Part shown: in pieces, positions 7,746-13,327 of the stretch
Numbering within the stretch: the first letter of the stretch is position 1
Layout of the letters: the number at the start of each line of letters is the position of its first letter
NCBI GenBank assembly: GCA_013349695.1
Contig: DUZD01000050.1
Location: 1-13,437, forward strand
DNA from: Rhodospirillaceae bacterium
GTDB lineage: Bacteria; Pseudomonadota; Alphaproteobacteria; Rhodospirillales; 2-02-FULL-58-16
DNA: 13,437 nucleotides
Direction: 5' to 3'
Translations under genes and position numbers: made by a program
Notes under the pieces: generated by a model
The model's database searches: none
Told to the model about the DNA's origin: nothing
The model's input: the letters and a program-made list of their open reading frames with translations, nothing else

Positions 7746-8435
7746 ATGAACGCTTCAATGAACAGCCTGGAAAACCAGCTGACCTATGTCGAGCCGCCGG
7801 TGGCGCGAAAAGCCGGCGAAAGCCCGGCCGCATCGGCCGCCGATTCGGGCTTTCAGCCTTTTGGGGACGATGGCTTCACCTTTATGGATTTTCTCGACAT
7901 CATCAATCCCCTGCATCATCTCCCCGTGGTTTCCAACATTTACCGAAACTGGTCCGGCGATACCATCGATCCAATTCCCCGCATCGGCGGCGGCGCCCTG
8001 TTCGGCGGCCCCATCGGCGCCATTGTCTCGCTGATCAACGTCATCCTCGATGAAACCACCGGCAAGGATATCGGCGACCATGTCCTGGCTTTCCTGGAGG
8101 GCGAAGAACCGGCGCAAAATGTAGCCGGGGAACCGGTTGAAATCGCTACTGCCTTCGGTCAAGATCCAGACCGGTCCGAGCAAGCGGCGGCGGCATCGCC
8201 GATCGGCACCGAAATCGACGTCCTTTACTGGGCGCAACAGGAAGCCACCATTCGCCAGCTGGCTCAGCATCGGAACAAGCCTGAAATAAAGGTCGCCGCC
8301 GCTGACCTGGCCGGCGCCACCGCCGCCTCGGGCGGCTGGTTCTCGGAGGTCATGCTGAAATCCATGGAGAAGTACGAACAAGGGGCCAGTCTCATGGCCC
8401 CCCGGCCACGGCCCGCCGTCGATTCGGAATACTAA
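7746..8435 (+). CDS. Conserved-looking protein of unknown function
   Basis: Encodes 229 residues with no recognised enzyme motif. A low-complexity N-terminus (1-40) precedes a core at about 42-118 containing FTFMDFLDIINPLHHLPVVS, then a glycine-rich hydrophobic stretch GGGALFGGPIGAIVSLINVI (81-100) and TGKDIGDHVLAFLEGEE. The remainder is Ala-rich and polar. From general recollection, similar proteins occur as 'hypothetical' in Rhodospirillales. The Gly-rich segment could be a single membrane-associated helix; no signal peptide is seen. ATG 7746 is chosen because AGAGAGG (7734-7740) lies 5 bp upstream; an in-frame ATG at 7668 would add 26 residues that do not look like this protein. It is transcribed alone after a 183-bp gap and is followed at once by an inverted repeat. 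Confidence 0.75.
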   Translation: MNASMNSLENQLTYVEPPVARKAGESPAASAADSGFQPFGDDGFTFMDFLDIINPLHHLPVVSNIYRNWSGDTIDPIPRIGGGALFGGPIGAIVSLINVILDETTGKDIGDHVLAFLEGEEPAQNVAGEPVEIATAFGQDPDRSEQAAAASPIGTEIDVLYWAQQEATIRQLAQHRNKPEIKVAAADLAGATAASGGWFSEVMLKSMEKYEQGASLMAPRPRPAVDSEY

Positions 8436-8436
8436 T

Positions 8437-8531
8437 GGAAATTCGGTGACAGCATACTAATTTCCAAGATCGGGAATTCCGCGACTTCCATGCCTGATGG
8501 TTGGAATTAAGTATGCTGTCACCGAATTTCC
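8437..8531. repeat. 95-bp REP-like inverted repeat
   Basis: Arms of 31 bp at 8437-8467 and 8501-8531 are inverted copies with about two differences, enclosing a 33-bp loop. The core GGTGACAGCATACT resembles sequences found, from general recollection, near RAYT (TnpA-REP) transposases. No transposase is nearby, so this would be a non-autonomous copy. It begins two bases after the stop codon of the preceding gene and is followed by GTTTTT (8532-8537), so it may also act as that gene's rho-independent terminator. Confidence 0.8.
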
Positions 8532-8611
8532 GTTTTTCAATGAATCTTCTTTTCAGCGGCCAAAACCTCCGCTTCCTTCGCGCCCAGGCGTGATCGCGTT
8601 ATAACCCGTTC

Positions 8612-9118
8612 ATGGATATTCAGGTCCAGCCGCCGGGGGTTATGTCTTGGCGCCGGCGCCAGGTCCGTTGCGCCATCGGCTTTGGCGGCATTGGCGAGGG
8701 CAAGCGGGAAGGAGACGGCGTCACTCCCGTCGGCTGTTTTCCCCTGCGCCGGGTGATGTACCGTCCCGACCGGCGGCCGCCGCCCGGCGGCGCCCTTCCC
8801 CGCCGCCCAATCAGCCCCGCCGACGGCTGGTGTGACGATCCCACCGACGCCAACTACAACCGCTTGGTCCGTCTTCCATGCGCGGCCCGGCATGAAGTCC
8901 TGTGGCGGGACGACGGCCTCTATGATATCCTTGTCGAACTGGGGTATAACGACGACCCGGTCACCGCCGGGCGCGGCAGCGCCATTTTTTTGCATGTCGC
9001 CGGCGCCGGTTATCCCGCCACCAGGGGCTGTGTCGCCATCAGCCTGGCGGACCTTTTGTCGTTGCTTGGCGAGTGCGATGCGAAGACGCGGCTTTGCGTT
9101 GGAGCGGATCGTGATTAA
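8612..9118 (+). CDS. L,D-transpeptidase, YkuD-type catalytic domain
   Basis: A 168-residue protein of the YkuD family, whose members form 3-3 cross-links in peptidoglycan or attach proteins to it through an active-site cysteine. The catalytic motif is HVAGAGYPATRGCVAIS, with His128 and Cys140 in the family pattern H...T.GC. KREGDGVTPVG (31-41) and SAIFLHV (123-129) are also typical. The length matches the short alphaproteobacterial form that consists of the catalytic domain only. No signal peptide or lipobox is visible from ATG 8612, so export or periplasmic action is not explained by the sequence. No clear ribosome-binding site is seen. The N-terminus (MDIQVQPPG..SW) fits homologues, supporting this start. 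Downstream lies degraded accessory DNA. Confidence 0.9.
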   Translation: MDIQVQPPGVMSWRRRQVRCAIGFGGIGEGKREGDGVTPVGCFPLRRVMYRPDRRPPPGGALPRRPISPADGWCDDPTDANYNRLVRLPCAARHEVLWRDDGLYDILVELGYNDDPVTAGRGSAIFLHVAGAGYPATRGCVAISLADLLSLLGECDAKTRLCVGADRD

Positions 9119-9179
9119 TTCATCGCTATTACCCCAGATTCCCAGCCCCGATGCACCCCGTAGTTGTAGAGTCGAGGAA

Positions 9180-9390
9180 GGGCGCGGTGGCGGGCCGAGG
9201 TCACCGAACACGGCTTCATCGGAGAAGCGTGTGGTTCGGCGCGACGGAACCTTGTGGCGCCTGACCAGGAATCGCTTCGTGCGCTCATAGACGTAGTTGT
9301 CGACCGCCCGGTAGGCCATCAGGCGGGTGCCGTACCCAAAACACATCGACCAGCCGCGCGGCACGCTGTTCAGCCGGTCCCGCCGGTTAG
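9180..9390 (-). pseudogene. Group II intron reverse transcriptase/maturase, C-terminal remnant
   Basis: Read on the minus strand from about 9388 to 9194, the translation contains LNSVPRGWSMCFGYGTR, then YRAVDNYVYERTKRFLVRRH and TTRFSDEAVFGDLG. This follows the thumb/maturase-end pattern of group II intron-encoded proteins (LRGWaNYFsYGT..aYR.vD.yv..r.r.flrRRHKv..rgtrrFs.e..fgeLG). Only about 65 residues survive. The catalytic YADD region, the HNH endonuclease domain and the intron RNA domains V/VI were not found on either side, and the frame runs on past the family's usual end into unrelated sequence. It is a decayed fragment with no expected function. Confidence 0.7.
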
Positions 9391-9767
9391 CCGACGAAAC
9401 CGCTTGACAGCTAGCAGATCAAACCGACAATTATCTGGGTGGAACCTTCCTCCACCGGTGGTCCGCGCCATTGGGGCGCAATGAGAAATCCAGGCTAGCT
9501 CAAGCCATCCATTCAGAGGCAATAAAGGAGCGATGGCTGCAAGGGAGTTTGTCGAGGGCATGGACATATAGCGTTTACTCTACTTATACTCTGCTCAACA
9601 AGCATGGAAGATAGGAAAAATGGCTCTCTTAGTTGTTCCGAGCTTAGTATGCAGCACAATATCAACCACAGAAGAGTTAATATGTTAATAATATAATAAC
9701 AATGTTATAAGATCCTGGTGGTTTAATTAAAAAATAGAAAGTTAGTTCTTTTGTGGAGTTTTATATT
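9391..9767. other. Intergenic stretch with a composition change, no supported gene
   Basis: A 377-bp gap between the reverse-transcriptase remnant and the membrane-protein gene. From about 9560 the sequence turns strongly AT-rich, including 9676-9736 with several TATAAT-like hexamers (for example TATAAT 9692-9697 and TATAAG 9706-9711). One may be the promoter of the gene at 9768, but none has a convincing -35 partner. An open plus-strand frame at 9408-9614 (68 codons after a TGA) lacks a start codon and any recognisable motif, so it is not called. Confidence 0.5.
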
Positions 9768-10184
9768 ATGTTGAATATTGTCCATACTAGTGTGGCAATC
9801 TTACTTTTTTCATTGGCATTACTTTCTGTTTTGACTGCTGTATTGATAGCGGTGAAGCCAAGCGCTGATCCAGCCAATGAGAGGCTTGTAAAAAAAGCCA
9901 ATACTATCGGGCTGATTGAAAATATTGTTGCAGGTATTGTGACCATCACCGGGCTGTTTGCTATGTTTATTGGCCCCTGGCCATTTTCACAACTTTGGTT
10001 GTGGCTGAGTTTGCTGATTATGGCATTTTACAGCGTAACGCTCGTATATATAACAAAACCTAGGCGTCTGGCCGTAGCGGAAGGCGGCAGTGAGATCAAA
10101 ACGGGTATGCAGGTTCTTCTGCATGTTGGTTATCTCTTATTAATTATGGTCTCTTTTGCTTTAATGCTGTTCAAACCAATCTAG
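9768..10184 (+). CDS. Small four-helix membrane protein, unknown function
   Basis: Encodes 138 residues with four hydrophobic segments at about 5-28, 47-67, 72-95 and 113-135. Short loops carry a basic patch (TKPRR) after TM3. No enzyme motif or named family is recognised. ATG 9768 has GGAG (9755-9758) nine bases upstream; an in-frame GTG at 9753 is less likely. Codon usage is AT-rich (TTT, ATT, AAA, TTA), unlike the flanking high-GC genes, pointing to recent acquisition. The stop codon TAG lies within the CTAG that opens the adjacent palindromic element, so the true C-terminus may have been altered by that insertion. The protein could be an ion or solute membrane component, but nothing supports a specific role. 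Confidence 0.72.
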   Translation: MLNIVHTSVAILLFSLALLSVLTAVLIAVKPSADPANERLVKKANTIGLIENIVAGIVTITGLFAMFIGPWPFSQLWLWLSLLIMAFYSVTLVYITKPRRLAVAEGGSEIKTGMQVLLHVGYLLLIMVSFALMLFKPI

Positions 10185-10346
10185 TACCGCCCAGCGTAAT
10201 TCCTGACCCCATACGATCGTTTTTCCCGTTTTCTCGGCAGGAGGGGTGGTGCCGGCGATGCTGGAGCATCGTCAAGCCTTCCCGACGCCCCGAGGGGGCG
10301 GGAAAAACGATCGTATGGGGTCAGGAATTACGCTGGGCGGTGCTAG
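10181..10346. repeat. 166-bp CTAG-bounded palindromic element, copy 1
   Basis: Inverted arms of 48 bp (10181-10228 and 10299-10346) match with one mismatch, begin and end with CTAG, and include ATTCCTGACCCCATACGA. The interior is also largely self-complementary, with a central CGATGC-TGGA-GCATCG hairpin near 10256-10271, so the whole element can fold into one long stem. It has no coding capacity. Its outer arm recurs at 13324 in this window. It is best described as a REPIN- or MITE-like non-autonomous repeat. It could also terminate transcription of the upstream gene. Confidence 0.85.
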
Positions 10347-10352
10347 GGATAA

Positions 10353-10613
10353 GCTTTTCGCGAGATCGCCAAACACGCCTTTGATGCCATCGAGGATGCC
10401 TTTTCCGCAATCGGTGCGGGCGATGCTTCAAAGGTGCCGGGAGGAGAGGTTTTCCCCGATGGTGTCGATTATCCCAACTTCATGGGCGGGGAGTACAACC
10501 ATATCCGCTTGAGGGGCATCGCCCTACCCAAAACGAGCCAGGGCGCCGAAACCAATCCTCGGGGTATGACCCAGGAAAAACAAGGGCTCAGCCAGAATCG
10601 GCTAAGCCCTTGA
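10353..10613 (+). pseudogene. Orphan C-terminal coding fragment, unrecognised
   Basis: An open frame of 86 codons runs from just after TAA 10350-10352 to TGA 10611-10613 without a plausible start codon at its beginning. Its first ~55 residues look like real protein (AKHAFDAIEDAFSAIGAG, then GGEYNHIRLRGIALPKTSQG), and the codon choice matches the host's GC-rich genes. The 5' part of the gene appears lost at the palindrome, which ends seven bases upstream. The last codons overlap the tRNA terminator hairpin. The family is not recognised. Confidence 0.4.
10574..10612 (-). terminator. Rho-independent terminator of the tRNA-Gly gene
   Basis: On the minus strand a 13-bp stem with one mismatch (10600-10612 pairing with 10581-10593, loop of six) is followed by TGTTTTTCC-like U-rich sequence (T-run at 10580-10576). 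It lies seven bases past the CCA end of the tRNA gene. Confidence 0.75.
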
Positions 10614-10619
10614 AATTAT

Positions 10620-10694
10620 TGGAGCGGGCGATGAGATTTGAACTCACGACTTCAACCTTGGCAAGGTTGCGCTCTACCCCTGAGCTACGCCCGC
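10620..10694 (-). tRNA. tRNA-Gly (anticodon GCC)
   Basis: The minus strand folds as a complete cloverleaf of 75 nt including an encoded CCA. The acceptor stem is GCGGGCG (5' end at 10694) pairing with CGCCCGC. The D-arm contains GTAGCTCAGGGGTAGAGC. The anticodon stem CAACC/GGTTG has loop TTGCCAA, so the anticodon is GCC, reading GGC and GGU. The T-arm contains GTTCAAATC. The discriminator base is T (U73), followed by CCA at 10622-10620. It decodes glycine codons that are abundant in this GC-rich genome. Confidence 0.96.
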
Positions 10695-10722
10695 CCATAA
10701 GCCCGAGCGAAATGGGCCACCA

Positions 10723-10750
10723 AGCATAAGCGATGGCGGCCGGTTTGCAA
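10723..10750 (-). promoter_or_regulatory. Putative promoter of the tRNA-Gly gene
   Basis: On the minus strand, TTGCAA (10750-10745) and TATGCT (10728-10723) are separated by 16 bp, a fair sigma70-type pair. Transcription would start near 10716, leaving a leader of about 22 nt before the mature tRNA 5' end at 10694. Confidence 0.4.
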
Positions 10751-10779
10751 AACTCATTATTGACCCGGCGGCCGGTTGG

Positions 10780-11301
10780 ATGGGGGCCGAAGGTCTGCTA
10801 TATGTCCTCTCGATGCCAGCAACGCCCGATGATGTCTTCGCCCGCCTGCAAGAACTCGGCGTGGAAACCACGACCCATCGTCATCCGCCGGTGCATACGG
10901 TCGAGGAAAACAAGGCGTTGCGTGGGGATCTTGGCGGCGGGCATTGCAAGAACCTGTTCCTCAAGGACAAGAAGGGAGCGTTGTGGCTGGTGGTGACGCT
11001 GGAAGACAAGCCGATCGACATGAAGGATTTGCGGAGACGCATCGGCGCCGCCCACCTGTCCTTCGGCAAGGCCGACCTGCTGGCGCGGGTCCTCGGCGTC
11101 GAGCCGGGGGCGGTCAGTCCTTTCGCCCTCATTAACGATACCGACCTGCGGGTGCGGGTGGTTCTGGATCGGCGAATGATGGACGGCAAAGCTTTGAACT
11201 ATCATCCCTTGGACAACGGGGCGACGACGCGGATCGACCCGCAAGGCCTGCTGAGGTTCATCGGTTCGTGCGGACACCAACCCCGGATCATCGAACTGTA
11301 A
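10780..11301 (+). CDS. ProX/YbaK-type Ala-tRNA(Pro) deacylase
   Basis: A free-standing editing protein of the YbaK/ProX (PrdX) superfamily that hydrolyses mischarged alanyl-tRNA(Pro) in the cytoplasm, protecting proline codons. The 173-residue product has the typical N-terminus (DVFARLQELGVETTTHRHPPVHTVEE, in pieces at about 18-43). HCKNLFLKDKKGALWLVV (55-72) follows, with Lys57 the likely substrate-contacting lysine. VEPGAVSPFALIND and the C-terminal FHPL-like NYHPLDN are also typical. ATG 10780 gives 173 residues. ATG 10813 (MPATPDDVF) matches the usual family start better and would give 162; neither has a strong ribosome-binding site. It is divergent from the tRNA-Gly gene and heads a plus-strand run, with the CnoX gene 30 bp downstream. 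Confidence 0.9.
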   Translation: MGAEGLLYVLSMPATPDDVFARLQELGVETTTHRHPPVHTVEENKALRGDLGGGHCKNLFLKDKKGALWLVVTLEDKPIDMKDLRRRIGAAHLSFGKADLLARVLGVEPGAVSPFALINDTDLRVRVVLDRRMMDGKALNYHPLDNGATTRIDPQGLLRFIGSCGHQPRIIEL

Positions 11302-11331
11302 TCGGTCAAGCCCTTGCGGAGAAAATCAAAA

Positions 11332-12300
11332 ATGGTGAAAAACCCCCTCAAGCAGCTGGCCGACAAGATCATGACGCGGGTCTCCGACTCCAACCGATCT
11401 TCACCACCCGATGGCCAGAACCAGGCCGCCGTCGACGGGATGATCAAGGACAGCGATGCCGCCCATTTCGTCGCCGACGTCATCGAGGTGTCCAGGACAT
11501 TTCCGGTGATCGTCGATTTCTGGGCGCCCTGGTGCGCTCCGTGCAAGCAGTTGGGGCCGTTGCTCGAAAAGCTGGTCGGCGAAGCCGGTGGTCTGGTGCG
11601 CCTCGTCAAGATCGATATCGACAAAAACCAGGGACTGGCCGCCCAGTTACAGATCGAGTCGATCCCCGCCGTCTTCGCCTTCAAGGATGGGCGGCCGATT
11701 GATGCTTTCTTCGGCGCCCAGCCGGAAAGCCAGGTCCGCGCCTTCATGAAACGCTCGTGCGGGGACGCCAAGACCCCGCAAGAGGCGGCGCTTGAACTGG
11801 CGGCCGCTACTCTGGATGGCGGCGACGCGACGGCCGCCAGCGCCATGTTCGGGCAAATTCTCGAACACCAACCGGCCGATCCGGCGGCGACGGCCGGATT
11901 GATCCGTTGCGCGCTTGCCGCCGGCGATGCCGCCGCCGCCCAAAGAATCATCAAGGGCTTGCCAAAGGAATTGGCCGGCGAGGCGCCGGTGGCCGCCGCC
12001 ATATCGGCGGCGGAGCTTGCCGAACTCGGCGACGGTTGCGGCGACGTCGCCGCCTTGAGAGAAAAAGTGGCGAACGACGAAAACGACCTACAGGCCAGGT
12101 ACGACCTGAGCCTGGCCCTTTACAGCAACGACCGCCCCGAAGAAGCCGTCGGCGAACTGATCGAACTGGTCCGCCGCAACCGTCAGTGGAAAGACGATGC
12201 GGCCCGTAAACAGTTGGTAAAGATTTTCGATGCCCTGGGTCACCAGCACCCATTGACCGTCGAGGCGCGGAAACGGCTTTCGGCGGTGCTCTTTTCATGA
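11332..12300 (+). CDS. cnoX: CnoX/YbbN thioredoxin-TPR co-chaperone
   Basis: A 322-residue cytoplasmic protein with an N-terminal thioredoxin fold (about 38-140) and C-terminal TPR-like helices (about 150-322). Family members hold unfolded, oxidation-prone proteins and pass them to GroEL or DnaK. The active site is WAPWCAPCK with Cys68 and Cys71, and the cis-Pro is Pro112 (ESIPAVFAF). Both cysteines are present, as recalled for Caulobacter CnoX, whereas E. coli CnoX lacks the CXXC, so this protein may also reduce disulfides. ATG 11332 is chosen because GGAGA (11318-11322) lies nine bases upstream; upstream in-frame codons (from TTG 11314) are less likely. The stop overlaps the next start (ATGA at 12297-12300), indicating translational coupling. 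Confidence 0.93.
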   Translation: MVKNPLKQLADKIMTRVSDSNRSSPPDGQNQAAVDGMIKDSDAAHFVADVIEVSRTFPVIVDFWAPWCAPCKQLGPLLEKLVGEAGGLVRLVKIDIDKNQGLAAQLQIESIPAVFAFKDGRPIDAFFGAQPESQVRAFMKRSCGDAKTPQEAALELAAATLDGGDATAASAMFGQILEHQPADPAATAGLIRCALAAGDAAAAQRIIKGLPKELAGEAPVAAAISAAELAELGDGCGDVAALREKVANDENDLQARYDLSLALYSNDRPEEAVGELIELVRRNRQWKDDAARKQLVKIFDALGHQHPLTVEARKRLSAVLFS

Positions 12301-12977
12301 ACGCGACGGGCGGCGAGACGCCAAACCTTGTCTCCGGGACCTTGCCGGCGACGCTTCCCATCTTTCCCTTGGCCGGCGTGCTTTTGTTGCCGCGCCGCCG
12401 GCTTCCTCTCAACATTTTCGAGCGCCGCTATTTGAACATGGCCGAGGACGCTCTCTATTCCGACCGGATGATCGGCATGGTCCAGCCCCTCCGCCCGCAA
12501 GCGGATCCGGTCGGCGAAGGGGCCGAGATCTATTCCGTCGGTTGCGCCGGGCGCATCGTTTCCTCCGCCGAAACCACGGACGGCAGGATGTTGGTCGCTG
12601 TTGACGGGGTCTGCCGCTTTCGCTGGGCCGGGGAACTGGCCGGAAAGCGGGGCTACCGGCTGGTCGCCGCCGAATACGGTGATTTCCTCGCCGGTTTCGC
12701 AAAGGATCGCGGCGCCGCCGCCGACCGCGCCCGGCTTCTTGCCGCCGTGCATAATTTTTTCGATCTCAAGAAGATCGAAGCCGACTGGGCGGCCATCGGG
12801 GAGGCCGACGACGAATCCCTGGTCGCATCGCTGGCCATGGTCTGCCCGTTCGAACCCCGCGAGAAGCAAGCCCTGTTGGAATGTCCCGGCCTTGGCGAAC
12901 GGAGCGAACTGTTGACGGCCTTGTTGGAATTGGCCGTTCATGGCGCCGGCGAGGCGGCTTTTACCGTTAAACATTGA
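12297..12977 (+). CDS. LON-substrate-binding-domain (LON_substr_bdg) protein
   Basis: A 226-residue protein containing only the N-terminal substrate-binding domain of Lon protease, without the AAA+ ATPase or Ser-Lys protease domains. LPIFPLAGVLLLPRRRLPLN (20-39) followed by IFERRYLNM is the family signature. The rest fits the beta-rich then helical LON-N fold (GCAGRIV, DGVCRFRW). Stand-alone proteins of this type are common in alphaproteobacteria; their partner is not established, and peptide or protein binding is inferred from Lon. The start overlaps the CnoX stop by four bases, so co-expression is likely. No clear ribosome-binding site is present, consistent with coupled translation. The Trm112-like gene follows 39 bp later. 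Confidence 0.9.
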   Translation: MNATGGETPNLVSGTLPATLPIFPLAGVLLLPRRRLPLNIFERRYLNMAEDALYSDRMIGMVQPLRPQADPVGEGAEIYSVGCAGRIVSSAETTDGRMLVAVDGVCRFRWAGELAGKRGYRLVAAEYGDFLAGFAKDRGAAADRARLLAAVHNFFDLKKIEADWAAIGEADDESLVASLAMVCPFEPREKQALLECPGLGERSELLTALLELAVHGAGEAAFTVKH

Positions 12978-13016
12978 CGTCGACGTCTTGTTTTTTCGTG
13001 AACCCGGGAGACAATC

Positions 13017-13229
13017 ATGAGTGAACGGAAGATCGATCCCAAACTTCTCGAAATTCTGGTCTGCCCCCTGACCAAGGGGCCGCTCCGCTACGACGCCGAA
13101 GCCCAGGAGCTGATCAGCGACCAGGCCGGGCTGGCTTTTCCCATCCGCGACGGCATTCCGATCATGCTCCTCGACGAAGCCCGTCAGCTGGATGCGGATT
13201 CCGCCGGCAAAGGCGGCCCGGTGTCATGA
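13017..13229 (+). CDS. Trm112-family small protein (YcaR/UPF0434-like)
   Basis: A 70-residue protein of the Trm112p-like family. Eukaryotic Trm112 activates methyltransferases acting on tRNA, rRNA and release factors; the role of bacterial YcaR-type proteins is less certain. The signature LLEILVCPLTKGPLRYD (10-26) and AFPIRDGIPIMLLDEARQL (40-58) are intact. Only one cysteine (Cys16) remains where zinc-binding members have four, a loss typical of alphaproteobacterial versions. GGGAG (13006-13010) lies six bases before ATG 13017. The stop lies in ATGA (13226-13229), which also offers a start for an overlapping frame. Confidence 0.93.
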   Translation: MSERKIDPKLLEILVCPLTKGPLRYDAEAQELISDQAGLAFPIRDGIPIMLLDEARQLDADSAGKGGPVS

Positions 13230-13327
13230 ACGATGCTTTCGGTCCTCCTCGGTTAGCTTCTATATTTGCAAACTTCAGCTTCTCAAAGTTGGATCGAATG
13301 AACAACGTCCTGAGACATCACATCTAG
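13226..13327 (+). pseudogene. Possible truncated gene coupled to the Trm112-like gene
   Basis: ATG 13226 overlaps the preceding stop as ATGA and opens a 33-codon frame beginning MNDAFGPPRLASIF and ending at TAG 13325-13327. The first codons are GC-rich and look like a normal gene start. From about 13250 the composition becomes AT-rich and the frame soon ends at the CTAG that opens the second palindromic element. The likely reading is a downstream operon gene that was cut off. A chance short frame cannot be excluded. Confidence 0.3.

Noticed and set aside
8537..9364. A 275-codon minus-strand frame spanning the L,D-transpeptidase gene and the reverse-transcriptase remnant
   Set aside because: Only its first ~65 codons resemble a maturase; the remainder is antisense to the transpeptidase gene. 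It is annotated as a remnant and not as a gene.
9408..9614. A 68-codon plus-strand open frame (TDNYLGGTFLHRW...)
   Set aside because: It has no start codon, no ribosome-binding site and no motif, and its composition changes midway.
9119..10620. Attachment-site duplication of the tRNA-Gly 3' end
   Set aside because: No second copy of the tRNA 3' sequence and no integrase gene is visible in the window.
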